From positions 13,048,202 through 13,112,201 of the forward strand of contig JAKZAP010000018.1 of the NCBI GenBank assembly GCA_023053575.1: a DNA stretch of 64,000 nucleotides, in the 5' to 3' direction. The stretch's first letter is position 1; each line of letters starts with the position of its first letter. The stretch comes from Branchinecta lynchi (lineage: Eukaryota; Arthropoda; Branchiopoda; Anostraca; Branchinectidae). Positions 1 through 11,500 of this stretch are shown in pieces. The notes under the pieces were generated by a model. It did no database searches. It saw only the letters and a program-made list of their open reading frames with translations, and had not been told where the DNA came from. The translations under genes and the position numbers were made by a program.

Positions 1-400
1 TAACGTCTGGACTTTCAATTACTGATTTTTCCCTGCAGACAGAGAAGCTTCTTTACCTTGTAGCCTATTCGCCAATGAAATCATTGTGAAAATACTACCC
101 ACTACCAGGCCCGTGTCCAGGAATTTATTTCGGGGGGGGGGGGGGAGTATGCCTGCGGGTCGGATAAGAAAGTACAAAAAAGACATAGATCAGAGGGAAA
201 AGCCTATTAAAATGATTATTTTTGTGTGTTTCGGGGGGGGGGGGGGTTAGTTGCAGTAATCCTGCGGACAGAGTTCAGTCGGACGGTGGTGGACGGGATT
301 TCCTGCCAAGATTCCCACTACCATCATCAGTTCCGTAGCTGCAGCAAACCTTAGCAGAGGGAAGAGGTCCCAATCATTTTTAAATGCAACCGTTTGAAAC
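1..400. other. upstream non-coding stretch with G homopolymers
   Basis: No gene recognised. Two G tracts (about 141-155 and 232-247) each end short repeated blocks, the first after the string GTGTCCAGGAATTTATTTC. Such long G runs recur in the window (2759, 21685, 24029, 45397) and look like internal parts of dispersed repeats. Confidence 0.5.
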
Positions 401-408
401 CTTACCTT

Positions 409-825
409 AGTTGCGTTTTTGCTGATACCATGGTATCTGTTACCACGGTAACTGGATCTGCAATAAGTCGTTTTTGCAGTTATCGTGGTGTCTGATTACG
501 GTGCTCTGCAAAAACGACTATTGCCGAAATTGCACTTTTCGAAGTCATCCCAAAAGAAAAACAGATATCCAGTTACATCACTAAGAGCTAAACTTCTTTC
601 TCACCAATCTGACGAAATTTGATGAAAGTGAGATGACTTCTCAGATACCACGACCAGTTACCACGGTCGGACCGTAGCATCTGAATATCTGATACCACGA
701 TAACTGGCCAGATACCGCGATAACTGCAAAAACGCCTTTTGACCGTGGTATCAGATACCACGATAACTGCAAAAACGACTTTAGACCGTGGTAACAGATA
801 CCATGGTATTAGCAAAAACGCAACT
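409..825. mobile_element. 417-bp non-autonomous fold-back/TIR element, family A copy 1
   Basis: Terminal inverted repeats of 41 bp (409-449 and 785-825) differ at one position. They begin AGTTGCGTTTTTGC and contain the palindrome GATACCATGGTATC. The element is flanked by a perfect 8-bp direct repeat CTTACCTT (401-408 and 826-833), read as a target-site duplication. It has no coding capacity. The interior carries further palindromic GTTACCACGGTAAC-type blocks. An 8-bp duplication fits hAT-like mobilisation, although the ends are not the usual hAT ends. Confidence 0.85.
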
Positions 826-833
826 CTTACCTT

Positions 834-1014
834 AACTTACCTTAAATCGCACTTCCAGCAAGATGAGGTGGTGTGATCCTACTGTAGAGTCTCTCGCTGG
901 TTGACGCCTTGGTTGTCAAATCGTTGTTGTCACATCGGTTCACTGGAATCCCAGTTGTCGGCTACCGTTTAAGAAATGGGCCGTAAATGGCAGAAATGAA
1001 ATATAATTATTGAG
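834..1014. other. short spacer, nothing recognised
   Basis: Lies between the family A element and a LINE 3' fragment. No ORF, repeat or motif was identified. Confidence 0.5.
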
Positions 1015-2355
1015 ATGTTGGCGGGTACTCTACCACCTGGGGTAGAAGACGGTATATTGGTGATTTCAGGGAGAAATCCGGTCCTTAATTCTGTCCGATG
1101 TGCGGGTGTCAGGATGAGAGTGTTGCTCACATGGTTCGCGAGTGTATGGAGGGAAAGAACAGTAGGCTACGGTGTGGGTGAATTTGAGGATGAATGGCTG
1201 AAAGGAGTCGTTAAAGGACACGTGAACGATGAAACCATATTTGAACACATCATGGAGAATGCATTTACAGACATGGCCACGGAGAGCATTCTTCTCCTGA
1301 GCGTGACTTTTTCAGAATAGGGATGTTCGTTTCTGTTCTCCTCCAAGACTCCAAGACAAAAATTGCAATACATTCAATTCTTGTACAGCGCTGGCGGGAT
1401 CGTATTAGACTTTCTTCTAGATATACGTTTGGGCTTAACTGGTCAAAAATGTTCCAGAAGAAGGGTTGATTGGAGACATTTGTTCATTTCTAAAATTGTT
1501 TATTACTGAAATAAGGACAGATGCAGAATGGAGCAAAAATCATAGCTTGGAAACACTATTTCGTATTTGGATTGGGTTTTCTGCAGCAATATTAAGTGAA
1601 GTCATGGTTCACGAGTGTATGGAGGAAAGAACATTAGGCTACGGAGTGGGTGAATTTGAGGAAGAATGGCTGAAAGGAGTCGTTAAAGGACACCTGAACG
1701 ATGAAACCATACTTGAACACATCATGGAGAATGCATTTACAGACATGGCCACGGAGAGCATTCTTCTCCTGAGCATCTCTTTGTCAAAATAGGGATGTTC
1801 GTTGCTGGAGGTTCCTCCAAGAATCCAAGACAAAAATTGCAATACATTCAAATCTTGTACAGCGCTGGCCGGATCGTATTAGACTTTCTTCTAGATATAC
1901 GTTTGGGCTTAACTGGTCAAAAATTTTCCAGAAGAAGGGTTGATTGGAGACATTTGTTCATTTCTAAAATTGTTTATTACTGAAATAAGGACAGATGCAA
2001 AATGGAGCAAAAATCATAGCTTGGAAACACTATTTCGTATTTGGATTGGGTTTCTGCAGCAATGTTAAGTGAAGTCATACAGATAGGGATGTTACTTGGT
2101 ACTCTTCATTCAGCTGTCCTTTAAGGACGAGTGTTTGCTACTTTAAAGAGATTGGGGCGTTTCCTGAGGATAGCGATGGAATACAGGAGTATGTTTCTGG
2201 AATAAGAAAAAAACAGAAAGTGTGTTATTGGAGTGGAGAAAGATTACGGAGGAGATTTTTTTCTTGTTTTTTGTTCTTGTTTGAGATTGTTTATGATAAA
2301 TTGTTGCATGGCCAGCGGGCTGCTAAGCAATCAATACATCTATCTGTCTATCTAA
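1015..2355 (+). mobile_element. LINE 3' fragment with CCHC-type zinc knuckle and (ATCT)n tail
   Basis: In the frame through 1098 the sequence reads FCPMCGCQDESVAHMVREC, a C-x2-C...H...C motif typical of the C terminus of some non-LTR reverse transcriptases. The same motif recurs at 12690 and, decayed, at 50830. The 3' UTR carries a tandem duplication, and the fragment ends in an ATCT microsatellite tail near 2330-2352. It is 5'-truncated and has stops, so it is inactive. Confidence 0.65.
1132..2078 (+). repeat. two tandem copies of a ~473-bp unit
   Basis: Units 1132-1605 and 1606-2078 are nearly identical by eye. Both start at GGTTC(G/A)CGAGTGTATGG and end GTTAAGTGAAGTCAT or ATTAAGTGAAGTCAT. 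Each includes the end of the zinc-knuckle ORF plus 3' UTR of the LINE fragment, so the duplication is inside the transposon. Confidence 0.85.
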
Positions 2356-2408
2356 GCCGTGCTGCGGACGGCTGAGGTGATTTAGTTAAAATACCTCCTT
2401 TATTTCAG

Positions 2409-2516
2409 AAACCGAAATGGACATGTTCATGCTAAGTGGCAACGTCCCATCAGGAGCGTTAATTTCGCTGGGAACTCTGTACGGAGAGAAGTACTACGTT
2501 AGCGACGACTGTTTGC
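2409..2516 (+). CDS. tim: tim exon 1 (first coding exon found)
   Basis: Acceptor TTTATTTCAG ends at 2408 and donor GT is at 2517 (C|GTAAGT). The ATG at 2417 opens MDMFMLSGN and the exon ends one base into codon 34. The acceptor upstream of the ATG shows that at least one 5' exon exists. The frame is open back to the acceptor (ACC GAA ATG), so an upstream alternative start, like the long and short TIM forms of flies, cannot be excluded. Codes for residues 1-33, aligned with the Drosophila N terminus ([12 protein letters not shown] resembles SLGCLEGDTYVV). Confidence 0.85.
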
Positions 2517-5500
2517 GTAAGTAGCCTTACATTTTTTTTCTCAGCCTTAAAGTTTAACTGAAAAGGGAGCTTATTTTTGGGATCCCAGAAAGAATATTAT
2601 GTTGTACCTATTCCAGCTTGTGGTTTATTTAGTTGAGTTTTGAGTTCGGAACTCAGGAGCTCCTGATCGGGAGGGGAAAGTATAATGTCTCACTATTTGC
2701 AGTGAAAGAACCTGTATTCATGAAGCAGGTCCAACGTTTTTAATTCGTTTGTTCGTAGGGGGGGGGGGGGGCTTGTCACCCCGCGCCTTTATATACGGTA
2801 CTGGCGATACAGTAGACTAACAGAACAAGTGTTCCCAGAGGCGTTACTAGCAAAAATGTGTAGGGGAGGAACAAGGTATTTACCGACTTGCTGGTAATTT
2901 TTACCCACTGTTTTTGCAAAATAAAAATGATTGTTTTTAAGAAAAAAACGACGTTTTAACGAATAATCGGCTGATTTAAGAAAAACCGACTGGTTTTAAG
3001 AAAAAATCGACTATTTTACGAAAATCGACTATTTTACGAAAACCGACTATTTTGAAGAAAAGTCGGCTGCGTCCGAGAAACAAACCGACTGTTTTTACGA
3101 AAATGGCACTTCGACTGGCCGACAACATTGGGGGGGGGCATACTTGACGCCCGTGAGTGTTCCTTCAGTCCAAGCTGACTGCAAATCACATTTGACTGCG
3201 TCTAAGGATAGCCTAAGGTAGTTGAGATTTGTTGAGTTGAGCATGTAGAATTTATGCTAAAACGAGCCAGTATGTACATCTCTGAAAGTACTCTCCGGCC
3301 ACGGTACCCCAAACACCACCTCCTTCGCATTTACCTTGTTTTCATTCAGCTTTCCCTCGAATACTGCTTCCCGTCAGGCACTTCGGTTTGACACGGCAGC
3401 AGTCTGAACGCCTCGAAAGGGTCCAGTACCGACCTTTACTAATAATGTCAGAATCCCCCCAAGACCCGTACAGTCCCCTTCTCAACGAGCCTGTCCCCAC
3501 GCCTTTGTCAAGTACACACCAACTTTCCATTATGTTCTTTGACCAGCTACCGGAAGACCCCATCCGTCGTCGTATACTTCCCTCTCCTCGCATTCCCGAC
3601 TGTACAAGACCACAGAGACATGCAGCGCAGACAGTCTCGAAGATCCAGCCTATAGCCTACATGCGCGATTCGAGAGAAGTTTTATCCCCTTCTTTGTTAG
3701 TTTTTCGACGTGGAAAAAATCATGTTCATTTTTTATTTATTTTGAAGTTCAATGTTTAAATTTAAATTTTTGTTTGTTTAAGTATTGAATTGTTTGACTA
3801 TGTAGAAGCGTGACTGTATATAGTGTGCGTGAGGAGAGGACCATTTGAACACTAAAAAGTGATTAATCGATTGAGATGTATTCTGGCGATATTTCAGCCT
3901 TTCGGATCTGCCGCACGTATGCCAAGAAGGGCCGACATGTGGCTAGAATAAATCTCTGCTGACTTATTAGTTCCGTATTTGCAGATACAATGGTATCGGT
4001 TACCGCGGTTACTGGGTCTGCAATTACTCGTTTTTGCAATTACAGTGGTATCTAATACCACGGTCTAAAGTTATTTTCGCAGTTAAGTGGTATCTGAATA
4101 TCAGATACCATGGCACCTTGACAGATACGAAGGTAACTGCAAACATGCCTTGTGACCGTGGTATCAGATACCATGGTAACTGCGAAAGGACTTTAGACCG
4201 TGGTATCAGGTACTATGGTATCGACAAAAACGCAACTATTGATTCAGCGCAGTCAGATATAACAGACATCAAAGTAATGAAGCATTAGTTGCGTTTTTGC
4301 AGATACCATGGTATTTGTTACCACGGTAACTCGATTGTAATTAGTCGTTTTTGCAGTTACCGTGGTATCTGATACCACTGTTGCTCTGCAAACACGACAA
4401 TTGCCCGATTTGCGCTTTCAGAGATCATCCAAAATGAAATACTGATATCCACTGTGACATAACTTCTTTCACACCAATTTGAAAAAAAAAACTAGACCGT
4501 TGTGTTAGTGATGATGAAAGTGAGATGAGTTGTTCAGATACCACGATCAGTTACCACAGTACCTGGCTAGATACCACGGTAACTGCAAACACGCCTTTTG
4601 ACCGTTGTGTCAGTTACCACGATAACTGCGAAAACGACTTTAGACCGTGGTATCAGATACCATGGTATCTGCAAAAACGCCTTTTGACTGTGGTAGCAGA
4701 TATCACAATAACTGCGAAAACGACTTTAGACCGTGGTATCAGATACCATGGTATCTGCAAAAACGCAACTATTATTGACTTTGATTTCTTGTATATTTTT
4801 CAGAATATTTGAATGACATCTTGTCAAAGCTGGATACTGAGGACAAAGGCTCTCGCAATTTTCGGCGATCCCTTTCGTTCATGGACATCGTCAGTAAGGT
4901 AAGCTCAGTATCATTTTAGCCCATGTCGAAATAAGTTAGATGGCGCTCACAAGCCCCTCGGTAGCTCATTGGTAGAGCGGTTTTCTTGTAAGCGGGGAGT
5001 CCTGGGTTCAAATCCCGGCTGAGGAGCATTTCTTACTTTCTGTTCGCCAGTGATAACACTACAATAAATAATTTTTATAAGGGTAGGTTTCGGTTGTAGA
5101 TTCAGACCTTATGGAGGAAGGGTTTTTGAAAGAGGGAGTGAGTTTTTACGAGAAAATTTAATAGAAAAATTAAAAGTTTGAAAAGAGAAGTTAGATTTAG
5201 AGTTGATAAAGCATAAAAAGATAGTAGGGTTAAGACGAAAGTGTAAGTGACGAGAAAGTAGGGTAAACTCTTAGGTAAATTTTCTATTAACGTCACTAAG
5301 TTAGAGGCGGAGACGTAGCCACTTGTTTTAGTTCGATCTAAAGCAAGAACAAATGAAACAAAAAAAGCCGAAACACCGTAAAACATAAAACATCGAAAAT
5401 GCAACGTAAAACAAACCGTTTCACCACCACCAATCTAAGCTTACCTATCGATGCGGAGTTTGAAGGCACAACTCTTACTATAAGTGATCTTTTCAAGATG

Positions 5501-8500
5501 GAAGTAGCTCAGAAGTATCATGTTTAGAAAATAACATTCTCCACGTGAAATTAGTGACTTTCTTGTTAGCGCTTGTCGACCCTATCCATCCTTCCCGCCC
5601 TTCGACGCGGCGTTGAACGGAAAATGTTTGAAAACTGAACAAGCCGTGGTTAAAGAGTGGGAAAACTCAAGCAAAACAAAAGAAGTCGAAAACAGAAGAT
5701 AGACCTGATGGCCTACCATGTCTTCAAATGAAAACAATACTCTGAATATTCTCATGTCCTTGTATGTGAAAGAGTTGTTGAAGGACGCTGAAACTTTCGG
5801 TGAAGTTACGTTGCGGAACTGGCAAAACTCGCCTAGGCCGAAAAAGTGTTAGAGTTTAATTACAATCGACTTACAGCAGCTGGACAACTTATACAGAAGT
5901 ACAACAATAACAATAAGCATCAATGGGAGAGCATTCTTACAATAGGATAGTTTTGTAGATAGGGTAATATTGTCGTAGTCTCTATGTTTGTGAATATTCT
6001 TTGAGTCCAAGCTGACTTTGAAACATTTATTGCAGCAATGTTTTCAACGGATGCATCAGCTAAGATTCTTCATAAGCGATATTTCGGCCCTTCTTGGCAA
6101 GGGTCCTCGTCAGGCTTTCAGTGCCTGTCTGGTCTCCTCTTGTTATATTGTTTCCTTCTTCTTTTCTTTCTTTATTCCTACTCCATCTATGCCGTGTGCT
6201 TTTGATGGGTGAAAAATAAAATTATTATTATTAAAACAAAACTATGGCAAAACGCGGGGATGTCAGGAGCTTATAATTGCATAAGGGCGCTAAGGATGAA
6301 AGAAAAATCAGAATAAGGAAGAGGGGTCCTTTAAATTTTCACTCAAGAGCTTATCATTCCTATTTCCCACCACGGGAATACCATTGCTGAATTCCATGTC
6401 AAATTCGAAACAAATCAGCTCTTCCGCAGTATCTCTCGCAACATCTCTTCACACTAAGATTTTCAGCAAACGTTGTCTCTGATTGTTTTTTCCAGACCGA
6501 CATCTCCGAACTAAATACAAACGACGCGAGAGGGGGGTTTATTTGTGAATAGAAGGTCTATGGGAAGGTTTGATTTGGTGAGAGAGCAAAAATATGAAAA
6601 CAACTGCGAAAGGAAAACTGGAAATTGGCATACTTGTGAGGGCGCTTGTGATTGAGAAGGAGTAAAATCGAATAGCATATGTTTTTAGCTGTGCTTTAAC
6701 GCTTGTGGAAGACACTTGTAGTCTTCGCTTTCTGAAATATGTTTTCTTTGTTTAGGACCTGGTTCCAATTGTCACGTACGTGAAGGACCAGCCGCTTATT
6801 TATCGTACAACCATCAAGTAAGTATTGATGTCATTGAATACCGGAGCCCCACCCTTTTACCTGACTTGCCGATCCGAACTTTCTGTTGATTAACAAACTC
6901 TTGACGAACCTTTGAGAAATACTGTGTAACAGTTTACTTAGTCGAGAACTTTATTGCAACGTGTGTTTGGGAGTGGAAATCAGTATTATCAAGTTTTCGT
7001 CAGAGTATTAGTCACCCAGGGAATTTTCTCAGCCGCTGGCCAATTAGCTGTAGGCTGTTATGAAGGAATGAAATTATAAAGGACCCCTCGTACTTATTCT
7101 GCATTTTATACTATCCCCAGTCCCCTTGCAGAATTAGAAAACTCAGAAATCACTGCGCTTAGACATTGTTTTTTTTTTGCACCTGCAGTTCTTTAGCACT
7201 TTTTGGGATCCTAAAACGTAAGTGGAGGGATACCTATGACTTCGAAAAGTTGTCCATCTCCGTTCGTCTGTCAGCACGATAACTCTCGAGGGTGTTGAGA
7301 TATGTCAAAGTACAGGTCAGGTCCGTAACTGGGACCTGTGGACCAATATTTTAGGGCGAGGAGGGGTTATAGATTAAGGGGTAGAGAAAAAATAAATCAA
7401 GCTGATGCGAGAGTCCATTTAGGGTAAGGAAACATGCTGAATTCAGAACTGAACTTCTTTTTCTTACCGGACAAATAGTTCGGCCGGAATCCGGAAAAAA
7501 CGGAAATTTCATACAAGTATAAGTTTTATCTGAAGCTGAATTCAGTTCAATATGAGTTCAATATAGGGATAGGAGACATAATGAATCGGTTTCTCAATAT
7601 TCCTTTTTGGCCGGACAAGTGGTTTGCCCGGTATCGGCGAAAACGGGAAATTTGGTAAGAGTGAAAGTTGATTAAAGGTAAACGTTGGTCGATTAAAGCG
7701 TCGATTTAGAGGTAAGAATACAATACATCCTGAATCTTTGTTTGAACTTTATGTTCCCGCTGGACAATCAGGCGATAACCGGAAATTTGGTAGGAGTAAA
7801 GTTTATTCTGAAGTCGATCGGAACATACTTATAGGAGCAAGAAAAGAAGCTGAACCCATGTGTGAAACTGAATTTTCTTGCTGGGATAATTAGTCCGGGA
7901 TCCAGTAGAAACTGGAAATTTGATAGAGGTAAAAACAAAATTTTATTTGATCGGAGCATCGATAAGGAATTAACAATAAATGTTGAATTGCATGAGCACC
8001 GGACAAGTAGTTTGACCGGATTCCGGCCGGAAACCGGAAATTTTGAAGACGTGAAATAAAATCCTGATGTCGATAGAATTTGGTTCGAGGACAGAGCAAA
8101 ATAACTCTAGAGAGTAATCCGAAGACCTATCCTTCCAATGCACCGCAAATAGGCCTCCATCGCAACACCGCCCTGTTCGTGCTTGCAGTGGCGGACGTAG
8201 AAAATTCTAGCAAGGCTAAGATGCGGTGCAAACATTGCTTTTAGCTGAAAAGTGCGACTTGGTGGCTGTTGTTCAGCGGTCTGTTGGAATGTGTACGGTT
8301 TTGGCAAAGTCCGAACCTCAGAAAGACCTGATTAACTGTATCAGAAATATCGACAGATATTCCCCTTTGGGATTCAACTGAAACCTTTCTTCTTGCTAGT
8401 CCTAACCGCGTTTGTTGGGCAAGCAGCGCAATGTCGGTGAAAACTCGAAGGTCCGCCGGCAACTCTTCGAAAAATAAGAGCATGAGAAGCTTCAAAATTT

Positions 8501-11500
8501 TGTTTTTGTTTTGGAAAACCTGGTAGACTATGAGGTATATTTTGTGTTTGGGACTCTTTTCCTTTTGCTTGGATTTCCCCAGTTTTTAAACAAGGCGCAT
8601 ATACTTTAAATAGTTTGTGGCGAACCTTCCCAAATCAAGTCCAAGTCAAGTATCTTACTTAAAAAAAAATCGATATTTTGAAACTATTTTGTCGTGAAAA
8701 GATGATTTCTTGTAAGAGGTGTGATTTAAAACCTCCATCTTGCGATCCTGTATCCTTCAATACGAACTTAGAAGTTGTTGTTTACTAGTTGTTTTTGTAG
8801 GCTTAGAAGCGTTTGTTTAATGGTTGTTTTTGTAGGATTCTGGTTGATCTTACCTCACCAGTTGACAGCTTGGTACCAACAGAGCTCCTGGGGAAGATCC
8901 CGCAAGGAATGCACGTGTTGTACGATTTGAATAATTTGCTCTACAACACGAAGGAGTCATTTATCAGATCTAGACCTATCAAGGCTCTTATGGAGTATTT
9001 TGGATCTATCTCCTACAATGTAAGTGTATGCAGCGTAAATCGTGGTTGTCAACTACTTATTTTTTATTATAAGTAATAGTAAGAAAGTAATTTATTTCTG
9101 ACCCGCTGAAAACCGGAGTATGAATGAATGAATGAATGAGTTTATTCCCAGTAAAACCAAGGGCCATGGCGGGAAACATAACACAGTAACAAAAACAAAA
9201 TGTCATACACTCCGAAAACAAACCAAAAATCAACTTCTATAAAAATAGTTCACGGTGGGTCATAGCTATCTTCAGGAATCTACCCAGCCTTCGGAGCTCT
9301 CAGTGTAAGATACGATTTAAATAAAACACAATAAAACAGAATATACAATTATGCGGTCTCCACTCGTGTGTGTTACACAAACTTCGTCAGCATCAAGGAG
9401 AAAGCACAAGATGACGTAGTGACCGAGAGACGGAAGATGAAGTTTCTGTTATAGCGAGTTCAGGCTACACGCGCTGCGCCTACGGTCAATTAAAGCATGG
9501 CGGTCGAAGATTGAAAGTTTCTACCAGGATTTTCAGTGCTATGGTCATTTCCATTCGGAAAAACTGAGATTTCTCCTGGCGGGGACTAACGGAAACGAAG
9601 AAAATTTGCTTCAGAAAACCTAAACGCCATTTTTAGAATTGCTCACGGCCATTGACGCATATATACGGGAGGATTACCAACAAACAATAGGATCGCGGAA
9701 GCTTGAATAAAATGGAAATTGTGTAAATCGGGTGAAATCAGCGCTGTAACCACTGATGTTTCTTATCAATTTGTTAACTTTTTGTTAATACTAAAAAACT
9801 GCAAGCTTACGCTTGTCATTTTGAGCTGAAAGCAGCTCAAAATCGGCTGCTCCGCAAAGTTTTGCAACTAAGCAACAATGGAACAGTGGAATGGAAATGA
9901 CTTAGTGATGCCTTAATTGGGAGGGAGGGCCTTGCGTGAAAACGGTTCAAATGGTTGTTAGTGTATGACTTAATTTGTGTGTTGGCACTCGAACCAAAAG
10001 AAATGGAATATCCGGTGTGGTATTACGTTAAGATGAATCTGGATTTTGCTTTGGGAAATAATCGTAATTTTCAGTTTTTCCATGATCTTTTTAGCTCGAC
10101 TTTCCCCTCTCCCGAAACAATTCATTTTACGCCGCTATAATTTTATGGGATATTACTTACTTACACAAGGCCGCGAGGGGTCATCGCACACAAACCGAAA
10201 ATAACCACACATCCTACAAGCACCAGAATCGATGATTACATTTTTTTAGTTTTCTTTTTTATATGGCTCTGGAATATCATTTCGGCTCTCCGACACGGTG
10301 GCTGGACGCAAAATATTTGAAAACCAAACGCGCCCATAGTTTTGCAAATTTTGTTGCTCGTCCTCCCCACTATCCTGACTGGCCACACTCACTCAAAATA
10401 TTCTTTATTTGATAAGACAATGACTCTTAGAGTTCTTCCTTCAGCACTTCCAGATGCGCTCCTTCAAGCACACGAGGCATATTTGTTATTTTTTTCTGAA
10501 AACCTGACCAAACTACGTAACCTCTATTTTTTTGCTCCAAGACCTTGGTCACACTGGACCCAAGAAAAGACAGCTTTTTGGGTTGCTAAATTTAAAAGTA
10601 AAGAAAAGTACAAGATACACCTAATTATGAATGCTGTTGTTTTAAATTCAGGAGATCGTTTAAAACGAAATAGCCTTTCTGAATATGTTACAGGAAATAT
10701 ACTGGTAATTTTATTGCTGTTGATTACAAAAATAATGTAAATAAGAATTTTGTTCACTTGAAAAAAAAGGAAAAAGACATCAAACAGGTGCTTCTTTCTT
10801 ATGTTCTGGCAGAAAGTAAAAAATAGATGTGACTGATGGCATTTTGACATCTCTGCGCAGATTGTCAAAAACGGCGCCGTTTTGAGCCCAGTGTGACCAG
10901 GCTCTATAAGCAGACCTACATCCCGCCGTAAAACTGAACTTCCCTGATAGACCTAATTCTTATTATAGTCAGACCCCCTGGTCCTGAAAATGTGACACCC
11001 CCCTAACCCAAACGGTACAGGAGGTTTAAAAGTGGATTCCGACCAAATCGAAAACGCTGATTCCGAATATGCCGAGAGCTGGTTCCGGAAACGATGGCTT
11101 AAAGTAGAAATGAAGCCCGATGCTGTTCCATTATTTCCTCTCTAAAAGAAGTACCGCTCTCAAACACAGTAGGTTGAAAAATGGATTCCGAACAGATTGA
11201 ACCCGCTGATTCCGAATATGCCGATAATAAATTCCGGAGTAGGTGGCTTAAAGTAGAAATGACGCCTGATGCTATTCCATTATTTCTTCTCAATAATGAG
11301 TATAGCTATCATTCTATCAAACACAGTGGTTGAAAAGTGGATTACGACCAAATCGAACCCGTTGATTATGAATGTACCGTTAATAAATAAGTAGACCTGA
11401 AACCTGATAAGTTATTCTGCTCCTCAGAAACAAGTGCCATCATCTGGTATAGTGGGCTACTGTCGGCAGAAAAGTTTATTCTAACCAAATTGAACCCGCT

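Noticed and set aside
588..815. 75-codon minus ORF
   Set aside because: Lies wholly inside the family A fold-back element and consists of translated palindromes (repeated RG/VSD patterns).
4034..4812. Two repetitive + strand ORFs (DRGIRYHG repeats)
   Set aside because: They are translations of the GATACCATGGTATC-type repeats of family A copies 2 and 3, not proteins.
5102..5404. 100-codon hydrophobic minus ORF resembling a membrane protein
   Set aside because: Product of an A/T-rich dispersed repeat (related to 43680-44080), where poly-T codons give Phe/Leu; no start context or homologue.
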